From NCBI GenBank assembly GCA_002352145.1, contig DEHX01000114.1, forward strand, positions 2,238-7,327: DNA of 5,090 bases. The letters are read 5' to 3'. Below, piece after piece: positions 1-5,090 of the stretch (positions within the stretch are counted from its first letter, which is position 1; each line of letters starts with the position of its first letter). The notes beneath the pieces were generated by a model that was not told the origin of the DNA, ran no database searches, and saw only the letters and a list, made by a program, of their open reading frames with translations. The stretch is from Chitinophagaceae bacterium UBA2789 (lineage in GTDB: Bacteria; Bacteroidota; Bacteroidia; Chitinophagales; Chitinophagaceae). The position numbers were made by a program, and so were the translations under genes.

Positions 1-1056
1 ATAATTAAGCTGTGTGGGCGGAAAGAAATCATATTCAATAGCGTAACCAGGCCTGAACATACGGGCATTCTCAAAACCAGGTATATTACGAAGCGCTTCG
101 TATTGAGTTTCTTCCGGCAAGGATGTGGAGAAGCCATTTAAATATATTTCTATGGTATTCCATCCCTCTGGTTCTACAAAAAGTTGGTGCCTTTCCCTTT
201 CTGCAAAACGGTTGATCTTATCTTCTATGCTTGGACAATACCGGGGGCCCACTCCGTCTATCCTGCCTGCGAACATCGGGCTACGATCAAAGCCTGTTTT
301 AAGAATATCATGTACTGACTGGTTAGTGTAGGTAATCCAGCAACTTCTTTGTGTTTTTGGCTTTTCTATATCCAGGAAAGAGAAGCCAAGCACCTCATCA
401 TCTCCCGGTTGTTCTTCCATCTTGCTATAATCCAGGCTTCGGCCATCTATTCGGGGCGGCGTACCGGTTTTCAATCGGTCACTCTCAAATCCTAAAGAAA
501 CCAATTGCTCGGTAATACCTGTTGCAGCCTTTTCAGCCATTCTTCCACCCCCAAAATTCTTTTCGCCGATATGTACAATTCCATTGAGAAAGGTTCCGTT
601 GGTCAACACTACAGATTTGCTCCTGATTTCATGTCCCATGCCGGTAATAACTCCACAACATCTGTTATCCTTTATTAAAAGCCCCTTTACCATATCTTGG
701 TAAAACTCAAGATTGGGTGTTTTTTCCAGCATTTCCCTCCACTTCAGGTGAAAGAGCATCCGGTCATTCTGCGCCCGGGGACTCCACATAGCAGGCCCTT
801 TGCTCCTGTTCAGCATTCTGAATTGGATAGTTGAAAGATCCGTTACGATTCCCGAATAGCCGCCGATGGCATCTATCTCTCTCACAATCTGACCCTTCGC
901 AATACCGCCCATGGCCGGATTACAGCTCATTTGGGCAATGGTTTGCATATTCATGGTCACCAAAAGGGTTTTGGAACCAAGATTTGCTGCAGCCGCAGCT
1001 GCTTCACATCCGGCATGACCGGCGCCTACTACAATTACGTCGTATTCAGGAAACAT
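1..1056 (-). CDS. mnmG: MnmG (GidA), tRNA uridine-5-carboxymethylaminomethyl modification enzyme, N-terminal part
   Basis: This is the FAD- and NADH-dependent subunit of the cytoplasmic MnmE-MnmG complex, which installs (carboxymethyl)aminomethyl groups at C5 of wobble uridine 34 in several tRNAs, using methylene-tetrahydrofolate. The reading frame is open from the ATG at 1054-1056 to the left edge, giving 352 codons of a family protein of about 620 residues, so the C-terminal MnmE/tRNA-binding part lies outside. Visible signatures are the Rossmann FAD motif GAGHAGCEAA (residues 11-20), SCNPAMGGIAKG (44-55), KTGTPPRI (196-203) and the family signature GPRYCPSIEDK (270-280). Cys45 and Cys274 correspond to the two functionally important cysteines of the E. 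coli enzyme (47 and 277). The start fits the usual MFPEYDVIVVGAG opening; an in-frame TTG three codons upstream is less likely. It lies downstream of ybeY on the same strand across a 111-bp spacer that carries its own -7-like element. Plus-strand frames across it are shadows. Confidence 0.97.
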   Translation of the reverse strand, partial: MFPEYDVIVVGAGHAGCEAAAAAANLGSKTLLVTMNMQTIAQMSCNPAMGGIAKGQIVREIDAIGGYSGIVTDLSTIQFRMLNRSKGPAMWSPRAQNDRMLFHLKWREMLEKTPNLEFYQDMVKGLLIKDNRCCGVITGMGHEIRSKSVVLTNGTFLNGIVHIGEKNFGGGRMAEKAATGITEQLVSLGFESDRLKTGTPPRIDGRSLDYSKMEEQPGDDEVLGFSFLDIEKPKTQRSCWITYTNQSVHDILKTGFDRSPMFAGRIDGVGPRYCPSIEDKINRFAERERHQLFVEPEGWNTIEIYLNGFSTSLPEETQYEALRNIPGFENARMFRPGYAIEYDFFPPTQLNY

Positions 1057-1062
1057 GGGGTG

Positions 1063-1070
1063 CAAATGTA
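1063..1070 (-). promoter_or_regulatory. Candidate -7 promoter element for mnmG
   Basis: Read on the minus strand this is TACATTTG, a full match to the Bacteroidota -7 consensus TAnnTTTG. It ends six bases before the mnmG ATG, so a transcript from it would be leaderless or nearly so. No convincing -33 TTTG/TTG element sits at the expected spacing; only T-rich sequence around 1087-1091 could serve. The same 9-mer TACATTTGC precedes ybeY, which supports a functional role. Calling it a promoter is inference. Confidence 0.4.
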
Positions 1071-1100
1071 CGCCTCAACCCCCTCTTTAAAAGCTTATTT

Positions 1101-1120
1101 TGGAACAAACCTATGTTCCA
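1101..1120. repeat. 7-bp perfect inverted repeat in the ybeY-mnmG spacer
   Basis: TGGAACA (1101-1107) and TGTTCCA (1114-1120) are exact reverse complements separated by six bases. The right arm is also the left half of the parS-like site at 1114-1129, so this hairpin and the larger one formed by 1114-1129 with 1152-1167 exclude each other. No uninterrupted T-run follows in either direction, so it is not a convincing intrinsic terminator. It could be a remnant half of a third parS-like element or a spare ParB half-site; this is inference. Confidence 0.45.
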
Positions 1121-1129
1121 CGGGAAACG
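1114..1129. promoter_or_regulatory. parS-like 16-mer, site 1
   Basis: TGTTCCACGGGAAACG matches the near-universal ParB binding site TGTTYCACGTGRAACA at 14 of 16 positions, differing at position 10 (G for T) and position 16 (G for A). It lies between mnmG and ybeY, and chromosomal parS sites often lie near gidA/mnmG and the replication origin in other bacteria. The central CACGTG is imperfect (CACGGG), which weakens the call. Together with site 2 it forms an almost complete inverted repeat, so an RNA hairpin is the main alternative. Confidence 0.4.
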
Positions 1130-1151
1130 CATGAACCTGTATATCCTAAAA

Positions 1152-1167
1152 CGTTCCCCGTGAAACG
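1152..1167. promoter_or_regulatory. parS-like 16-mer, site 2
   Basis: CGTTCCCCGTGAAACG matches TGTTYCACGTGRAACA at 13 of 16 positions, differing at 1, 7 and 16. Six of its eight base pairs are palindromic. It abuts the ybeY stop codon (1168-1170) and lies 38 bp from site 1, start to start. In a minus-strand transcript it would pair with site 1 over 15 of 16 positions (13 Watson-Crick, 2 G-U) around a 22-nt loop, so it may act at the RNA level as the 3' end of ybeY or the leader of mnmG. No U-tract follows the stem. Confidence 0.35.
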
Positions 1168-1599
1168 TTACTTAAAATATTGATTTAGATAAAAGTTCTC
1201 CTTCTCTCTCATTATCCTTGCCAGATTTTCATTTTTATCTCCATACCCACAGAGGTGCAATACTCCATGAAAAATTACCCGGTGCAACTCTTCCTTAAAA
1301 GGAACTCCCAATTGCCCGGCATTATCCTTAACCCGTTCTACACTTATATATATCTCAGCCATTGTTGCCTTATTATTACCTGATAAGTCAAAAGTTATAA
1401 TATCGGTGTAATAATCATGCCCGAGGTAATCCTGATTGATACGCAACAGCTCCTTGTCAGAACAAAAAATATAATTCAATTTCTCAAGTGCTTTGCCCTC
1501 CTTTCGAAATATTCTTTCTAGAAAGACTTTGAGTTTCGTTCTGTTAGTCAGGTTTGTCTTTAAAGGAAAAAAGAAATGAATAGTGCCAACGTATGCCAT
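1168..1599 (-). CDS. ybeY: YbeY, endoribonuclease / rRNA maturation factor
   Basis: This 143-residue protein is a cytoplasmic metal-dependent RNase of the UPF0054 family, which takes part in 16S rRNA 3'-end maturation and 70S ribosome quality control. Family marks are NQDYLGHDYYTDIITF (residues 55-70, equivalent to the family's N...R...pTDVLSF block), AEIYIS (81-86) and the signature HGVLHLCGYGDK (111-122). His111 and His115 are the first two metal ligands. The third ligand position, His in E. coli (HGSLHLLGYDH), is Asp121 here. I recall such GY-x-DK variants from Bacteroidota relatives, so this is probably a lineage feature and not a broken active site. Length is normal. The ATG at 1597-1599 is the natural start, with a TAnnTTTG element just upstream. 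It reads towards mnmG on the same strand and diverges from feoA. Confidence 0.95.
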   Translation of the reverse strand: MAYVGTIHFFFPLKTNLTNRTKLKVFLERIFRKEGKALEKLNYIFCSDKELLRINQDYLGHDYYTDIITFDLSGNNKATMAEIYISVERVKDNAGQLGVPFKEELHRVIFHGVLHLCGYGDKNENLARIMREKENFYLNQYFK

Positions 1600-1616
1600 T
1601 TTTCAAATTTCGTAAG

Positions 1617-1624
1617 CAAATGTA
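1617..1624 (-). promoter_or_regulatory. Candidate -7 promoter element for ybeY
   Basis: On the minus strand this reads TACATTTG, a full TAnnTTTG match lying 17 bases before the ybeY ATG and implying a leader of roughly 10-12 nt. The following C gives the 9-mer TACATTTGC that also precedes mnmG. No good -33 element is visible. It lies 12 bases from the plus-strand element for feoA, so the two divergent promoters overlap in their RNA-polymerase footprint. Confidence 0.45.
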
Positions 1625-1636
1625 AATCAGCAAGAT

Positions 1637-1644
1637 TAGCTTTG
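1637..1644 (+). promoter_or_regulatory. Candidate -7 promoter element for feoA-nadD
   Basis: TAGCTTTG is a full match to TAnnTTTG, ending 16 bases before the feoA ATG. A -33 TTTG is not found at the usual spacing. No obvious Fur-box palindrome is seen in the 61-bp region 1600-1660, so I cannot claim iron control. The start of transcription would fall around 1649-1652, very close to the upstream ATG at 1653. Confidence 0.45.
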
Positions 1645-1652
1645 TGGTAATA

Positions 1653-1664
1653 ATGGAAAAATGA
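1653..1664 (+). other. Three-codon ORF overlapping the feoA start
   Basis: ATG-GAA-AAA-TGA encodes Met-Glu-Lys, and its stop overlaps the feoA start as ATGA. If the predicted -7 element is used, this ATG lies within a few bases of the transcript's 5' end. It could load ribosomes that re-initiate on feoA, or it could be chance. Only the sequence arrangement is observed; the function is inference. Confidence 0.25.
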
Positions 1665-1891
1665 TTGTCAAGTTATCCGAATTAAAACCAGGTCAAGAGG
1701 GAACTATCAAGGAGTTTAACAGCCATGATATTTTTTTAAAACTGATGGAAATGGGATGTGTACCTGGTGAAAAGATATTAATGGAACAAATTGCACCTCT
1801 CGGAGATCCGGTATCTGTTCAAGTGGCAGGATACCATCTTAGCCTTCGGCTTAATGAGGCTGATCAAATATTAATCGAATTAAACAATTGA
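1661..1891 (+). CDS. feoA: FeoA-family SH3-like protein, ferrous iron transport accessory
   Basis: This 76-residue cytoplasmic protein has the FeoA SH3-like fold signature: LSELKPGQEGTI (residues 5-16), LMEMGCVPGEKI (28-39), then PLGDPVSVQVAGYHLSLRL and NEADQILI (46-72). FeoA proteins are thought to assist the FeoB Fe(II) permease. Full-length single-domain copies are about 75-80 residues, so this one is complete. Its usual partner feoB is not next to it; nadD follows 15 bp downstream on the same strand, which suggests a feoA-nadD transcript. It carries no metal-repressor (DtxR-like) domain, although the C-terminal FeoA domain of such repressors has the same fold. The start at 1661 is preferred because it opens on the conserved N-terminal strand; a three-codon ORF overlaps it. 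Family is sure; an iron-uptake role without feoB beside it is inferred. Confidence 0.9.
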   Translation: MIVKLSELKPGQEGTIKEFNSHDIFLKLMEMGCVPGEKILMEQIAPLGDPVSVQVAGYHLSLRLNEADQILIELNN

Positions 1892-1906
1892 TTATCAAAT
1901 ATTTAA

Positions 1907-2479
1907 ATGAAAATAGGGTTATATTTTGGTTCTTTTAATCCTGTACATGTTGGCCACCTGATAATAGCCAATCATTTCCTGAACGAAACAGACCTTGAAA
2001 AAGTTTGGTTTATTGTTTCACCGCACAATCCGCTAAAGAACGAAAAAGGTCTGCTTAATGAATTTCACCGCCTGCAGTTGGTAAGGCTGGCTACAGAAGA
2101 TGACAACAGAATTAAGGTTTCGGATATTGAATTCTCGTTGCCCAAGCCCTCCTATACAATAAACACCCTGGCATATCTCACGGAAAAAAACCCGGAACAT
2201 GAATTTTGCATTATCATGGGCAGCGACAGCTTCCAGAATATTGATAAATGGAAAAACTATGAGGCGATAATAAAAAACTACCCGGTTTATGTTTATCCCC
2301 GCCCCGGATTTGAGATAAGTAATCCCATAAAAGCTGATCTGAAAATAGTAACGGCCCCGTTATTGGAAATTTCGGCTACACTAATACGTAATAATATACG
2401 ATCAGGAAAATCTGTACGCTATTTACTTCCGGATAAAGTGCTGGAAGAAATTGAAAAAGGTGGTTATTACAAGAAATGA
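1907..2479 (+). CDS. nadD: NadD, nicotinate-nucleotide adenylyltransferase
   Basis: This cytoplasmic enzyme transfers AMP from ATP to nicotinate mononucleotide to give deamido-NAD, the step shared by de novo and salvage NAD synthesis. The 190-residue length is typical. The nucleotidyltransferase signature GSFNPVHVGH (residues 8-17) carries His14 and His17, which contact ATP phosphates. Further family blocks are SPHNPLK (38-44), PSYTINTL (81-88), MGSDSF (104-109), the DKWKNYEAI stretch (113-121) and the C-terminal ATP-binding ISATLIR (155-161), a form of ISSTxIR. The SPHNPLK and MGSDSF blocks fit NadD better than CoaD. It starts 15 bp after feoA with no Shine-Dalgarno and probably shares its transcript. 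Its stop (2477-2479) directly abuts the stop of convergent chrA, so any terminator must lie inside chrA sequence. Confidence 0.95.
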   Translation: MKIGLYFGSFNPVHVGHLIIANHFLNETDLEKVWFIVSPHNPLKNEKGLLNEFHRLQLVRLATEDDNRIKVSDIEFSLPKPSYTINTLAYLTEKNPEHEFCIIMGSDSFQNIDKWKNYEAIIKNYPVYVYPRPGFEISNPIKADLKIVTAPLLEISATLIRNNIRSGKSVRYLLPDKVLEEIEKGGYYKK

Positions 2480-3721
2480 TCAGAAAGAAATAAAACCCAG
2501 CAGCAGACAGGCCAATACAATAAACGGCGGAGCAATCCTGGTAAAATTCAGTAATAGAAATGTGCCCAGCATAACCCCGACATTAAGCAGGCTGACCGTT
2601 TTCAGTTCAGTAATTGAAATATCCTTTGTTATATAAATAGTGGACGCCACCATGATGCCTACCACAGCCGCATTGATTCCCTCTAAAGACCGGTAAACAG
2701 CTGCGTATTTTTTTAAGTTGTTCCAGATCGGAAAGAAAAACAAAACCAGCAGTGCACTGGGAAGAAAGATCGCTATCATTCCAATCAGGCAACCCAATAC
2801 CTGCATCTCGGTTCCCATATCCTTCAGAGCCATGCCGCCGGTAAAAGCTGCGATGGAAAAGACGGGGCCTGGCATTGCCCGTACAATTCCCATCCCTGTA
2901 TAAAGATCATTTTCATCGATCTGTACCGCATTGGGATTTTTATTTTTAATCACCTCCGGACGAACACTCCACTGCTCATACATCATCGGTATCAAAACTT
3001 GTCCTCCTCCGAAAACAAGGCTTCCCATACGATACGTATTTTCAAACAAATTGATGGGTCTTCTGTTGGGCCAATCATTTTTCCTTGCCATTTCACTCAC
3101 AATTCCCGCTGTGATGAAAATGATCCCGAAAAGCCAAAAATTCCACCATTTTATTTTTCTTGGCCTTTGTTCTGTTTGCGGAATTCGCTTACGGCTGATA
3201 TTGGTAACAATTCCGCTGGCAATTATCACGGCAGGTATAACCCATGCCTGTCCAAATAGAAAATAGGTAATGGCCGCTCCTGTCAGCATTATCACCCATG
3301 TAATGAAATTATTTACCGCAAGGGGAAAGGCTGTGAATGCAGCAAAAGCAAGAAACCCGACAGCCATGGGCGCAATAAACTTGAAAATATCTGTGCCAAG
3401 CTCCCGCTGATCGATATACTGTAACAAGAACGAAAGTCCTCCCATCAAAATACTGGCTGGCAATATCCAGATTATCAATGTAACGACGGCAAGCGGCACC
3501 CCTCCTCTTTTGTACCCTATCAGGGTCAGTGTCTGTGTAGAGGATGCCCCGGGTAATAGCTGGCAAAATGCATTGTACTCCATAAGTTCCTGCTCTGTAA
3601 CATAGGGCTTACAGTGAACAAAGGTTTTCATCATCATACCCAAATGTGCCTGTGGCCCGCCAAAAGCAGTAACACTGTGTAACAACACAGCCCTTAGAAA
3701 TGGTAGATGTCGCAGCAGCAT
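2480..3721 (-). CDS. chrA: ChrA, two-domain chromate (CHR family) transporter
   Basis: This inner-membrane protein of 413 residues belongs to the CHR family, which exports chromate and in some members may move sulfate-like anions. It has the long-chain form made of two tandem CHR halves. The first half carries TAFGGPQAHLG (residues 18-28) and CQLLPGASSTQTLTLIGYKRGG (53-74); the second carries GSLVFGGGQVLIPMM (233-247) and GIVRAMPGPVFSIAAFTGG (278-296). The two halves are joined by a basic linker around 175-195. Roughly ten or more hydrophobic segments are spread over the length, as expected. The ATG at 3719-3721 is preceded in frame by a TAA three codons upstream, so it is the first available start. 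No chrB/chrF regulator lies beside it, so chromate resistance is inferred from family only. It converges with nadD with no spacer and diverges from the amidohydrolase gene. Confidence 0.93.
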   Translation of the reverse strand: MLLRHLPFLRAVLLHSVTAFGGPQAHLGMMMKTFVHCKPYVTEQELMEYNAFCQLLPGASSTQTLTLIGYKRGGVPLAVVTLIIWILPASILMGGLSFLLQYIDQRELGTDIFKFIAPMAVGFLAFAAFTAFPLAVNNFITWVIMLTGAAITYFLFGQAWVIPAVIIASGIVTNISRKRIPQTEQRPRKIKWWNFWLFGIIFITAGIVSEMARKNDWPNRRPINLFENTYRMGSLVFGGGQVLIPMMYEQWSVRPEVIKNKNPNAVQIDENDLYTGMGIVRAMPGPVFSIAAFTGGMALKDMGTEMQVLGCLIGMIAIFLPSALLVLFFFPIWNNLKKYAAVYRSLEGINAAVVGIMVASTIYITKDISITELKTVSLLNVGVMLGTFLLLNFTRIAPPFIVLACLLLGFISF

Positions 3722-3807
3722 TGGGCTTTAAATATAAAAAAATTCATGAAAGGCAGTATTAATCACTGACAAAAGCTCAATTACAGTAAATTCATAAAAA
3801 TTTACTT
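3722..3807. promoter_or_regulatory. Divergent chrA / amidohydrolase intergenic region
   Basis: These 86 AT-rich bases separate the two divergent starts. On the minus strand TATATTTA (3736 down to 3729) matches TAnnTTTG except for the last base and ends seven bases before the chrA ATG, a geometry like that of mnmG; it is a weak promoter candidate. On the plus strand I find no TAnnTTTG match ahead of the amidohydrolase. The right part holds the inverted repeat at 3785-3806. Confidence 0.3.
3785..3806. repeat. 8-bp perfect inverted repeat before the amidohydrolase start
   Basis: AGTAAATT (3785-3792) and AATTTACT (3799-3806) are exact reverse complements around a six-base centre, ending one base before the ATG at 3808. 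It could be an operator for a dimeric regulator or a weak AU-rich RNA hairpin at the ribosome entry site. AT-rich intergenic DNA produces such repeats by chance fairly easily, so confidence in function is low. Confidence 0.4.
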
Positions 3808-5090
3808 ATGCAAAAAAGTCTCGCTGCTTCTTTGTTAATGGTTTGCTCTTTTCTGGCGTCTGCTCAATCGGTCGCCGATAAACTAAAAACAAAAGCCTTT
3901 TTGGCCGCAGATAAAATTGAACCTAAATGTATAGAATGGCGAAGGGATTTTCATCAAAACCCCGAATTAGGCAACAGGGAGTTTCGCACAGCGAGGATCA
4001 TAGCTGCACACCTAAAAAGTCTGGGCATAGAAACAACTGAGAATGTAGCAAAAACTGGTGTGATAGGTATATTAAAAGGGGGTAAGCCGGGTCCCTGCAT
4101 CGCCTTGCGTGCAGATATAGATGCGTTACCGGTAACCGAAAGAGTTAATATTCCGTTTGCATCCAAACAAAAAACAACTTACAACGGGCAAGAGGTTGGC
4201 GTAATGCATGCCTGCGGGCACGACACACATACCGCTATACTGATGTCTGTCGCAGAAATTTTATCGGGTATGAAAAACGAACTGGCCGGTACAATTAAGT
4301 TTGTTTTTCAACCAGCTGAAGAGGGTCCCCCCGAAGGTGAAGAAGGAGGCGCCGCACTGATGGTCAAAGAAGGTGTAATGGACAATCCTAAAGTGGATGC
4401 TATTTTCGGGTTGCATATCATGTCGGATATAGAAGCAGGAAAAATTGAGTATAAACCCGGGGCTTATATGGCATCTGCCGACTGGTTTACTATTAAAGTA
4501 AAGGGCAAAGGAAGTCATGGTTCAAAACCCTGGAAAGGTGTTGACCCCATACAAACAGCTGCACAGATAATCGAAGGCTTGCAAAATATTGTAAGCCGCC
4601 AGATGGAATTGACCAAAGCCCCGGTTGTAATTACAGTCGGAAAAATAAACGGTGGTGTTCGCCAGAATATCATATCAGAAGAATGTGAAATGAGCGGAAC
4701 CATCCGGACATTGGACAGTAAAATGCAATCAGACGTACATCAGCGAATAAAATGGACGGCCGAAAAAATTGCCGAAGCCAATGGCGCTACTGCCGATGTA
4801 ACGATTGACACTAAAACGCTGGTAACCTATAACACACCCGAGCTGGTAAAGAAAATGCTTCCCTCGTTCGAGTCCGCTGCAGGAGCCGGTAATGTAAAGG
4901 AAGGCGAATGGACCACCGGGGCCGAAGATTTTTCCTACTATGGCACAAAAGCACCTGCTCTTTTTTTCTTTCTCGGGGGCAGCCCAAAGGGAAAAGACCC
5001 TAAATCGGCACCACCACATCATACCGCTGATTTTTTTGTGGATGAAGTGGGGATGAAAACGGGTATACGGGCCTTTTGCAGTTTAGTAAT
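3808..5090 (+). CDS. Secreted M20D-family metallo-amidohydrolase (N-acyl/IAA-amino acid hydrolase type), C-terminal end cut
   Basis: This two-domain metalloenzyme of peptidase family M20D hydrolyses N-acyl amino acids or similar amides; relatives are plant IAA-amino acid hydrolases, hippurate hydrolases and bacterial aminoacylases. From the ATG at 3808 the frame is open to the right edge (427 full codons); by family length only a few residues are missing. Residues 1-19 form a signal peptide (positive start, hydrophobic core, ASA then Gln20), so the mature protein should act in the periplasm or outside. Landmarks are RRDFHQNPELG (45-55), LRADIDALP (100-108), MHACGHDTH (133-141), QPAEEGPPEGEEGG (168-181), IFGLHI (199-204), GKGSHGSKPWKGVDP in the dimerisation/lid domain, GAEDFSYYG and PPHHTADF (402-409). 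Likely metal ligands are Cys136, His138, Glu172, His203 and His405, with Glu171 as general base, all present. Substrate cannot be told from sequence. An inverted repeat lies directly upstream. Confidence 0.93.
   Translation, partial: MQKSLAASLLMVCSFLASAQSVADKLKTKAFLAADKIEPKCIEWRRDFHQNPELGNREFRTARIIAAHLKSLGIETTENVAKTGVIGILKGGKPGPCIALRADIDALPVTERVNIPFASKQKTTYNGQEVGVMHACGHDTHTAILMSVAEILSGMKNELAGTIKFVFQPAEEGPPEGEEGGAALMVKEGVMDNPKVDAIFGLHIMSDIEAGKIEYKPGAYMASADWFTIKVKGKGSHGSKPWKGVDPIQTAAQIIEGLQNIVSRQMELTKAPVVITVGKINGGVRQNIISEECEMSGTIRTLDSKMQSDVHQRIKWTAEKIAEANGATADVTIDTKTLVTYNTPELVKKMLPSFESAAGAGNVKEGEWTTGAEDFSYYGTKAPALFFFLGGSPKGKDPKSAPPHHTADFFVDEVGMKTGIRAFCSLV

Noticed and set aside
1101..1120. Intrinsic terminator for ybeY or mnmG-region transcripts
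   Set aside because: The 7-bp stem is followed on either strand by mixed sequence without a U-run, so it does not meet the pattern of an intrinsic terminator.
831..1163. 110-residue plus-strand ORF opposite the mnmG start
   Set aside because: It lies antisense to conserved mnmG codons, has no recognisable domain and no start context; it is a shadow frame.
1600..1660. Fur box between ybeY and feoA
   Set aside because: I looked for a GATAATGATAATCATTATC-like 19-mer because of feoA and found no recognisable match in the 61 bases.
2931..3266. 111-residue plus-strand ORF inside chrA
   Set aside because: Antisense shadow of a membrane protein gene; its hydrophobic look follows from the chrA codons on the other strand.
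3838..3849. Lipobox at Cys13 of the amidohydrolase signal peptide
   Set aside because: The residues before the Cys are Leu-Met-Val; Val at -1 does not fit a lipoprotein signal (Gly, Ala or Ser expected), and a good type I site (ASA, then Gln) follows.
4261..5022. Minus-strand ORFs across the amidohydrolase
   Set aside because: They overlap conserved catalytic motifs of the plus-strand gene and show no family resemblance.
1..5090. Mobile element, CRISPR array, tRNA or rRNA gene
   Set aside because: No repeat-spacer pattern, transposase motif, terminal repeats, cloverleaf or rRNA-like sequence was seen on either strand.

Overview
This window most likely comes from a chromosome of a Bacteroidota bacterium (perhaps Chitinophagaceae/Sphingobacteriia-like; the finer placement is inference). 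Three signs point there: the starts lack clear Shine-Dalgarno sequences, several genes are preceded by the Bacteroidota -7 promoter element TAnnTTTG, and the proteins read like Bacteroidota versions, for example a YbeY whose third metal-ligand histidine is replaced. The base composition is moderately AT-rich and even, and there is no transposase, integrase, tRNA, CRISPR array or phage gene.

Layout. Positions 1-1056 (minus) hold the N-terminal 352 codons of mnmG (gidA), cut by the left edge. Positions 1057-1167 are a 111-bp intergenic spacer with two parS-like 16-mers that can also pair with each other as a hairpin. Positions 1168-1599 (minus) encode ybeY, which is probably read into mnmG. A compact 61-bp divergent promoter region (1600-1660) follows, then a plus-strand pair, feoA (1661-1891) and nadD (1907-2479). 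nadD converges with chrA (minus, 2480-3721) with no spacer: the two stop codons abut in the palindrome TGATCA. A second divergent intergenic region (3722-3807) carries an 8-bp perfect inverted repeat just before the start of a secreted M20D-type metallo-amidohydrolase (3808 to the right edge, nearly complete).

Functionally this is mostly housekeeping: tRNA wobble-uridine modification (MnmG), rRNA maturation and ribosome quality control (YbeY) and NAD biosynthesis (NadD). With these are a small Fe(II)-uptake accessory protein (FeoA, with no feoB beside it), a two-domain chromate/anion transporter (ChrA) and an exported peptidase-family hydrolase. I see no clear new multi-gene system. The most interesting signals are non-coding: the parS-like pair ahead of mnmG, the shared TACATTTGC promoter 9-mer, a three-codon ORF overlapping the feoA start, and the operator-like repeat ahead of the amidohydrolase.
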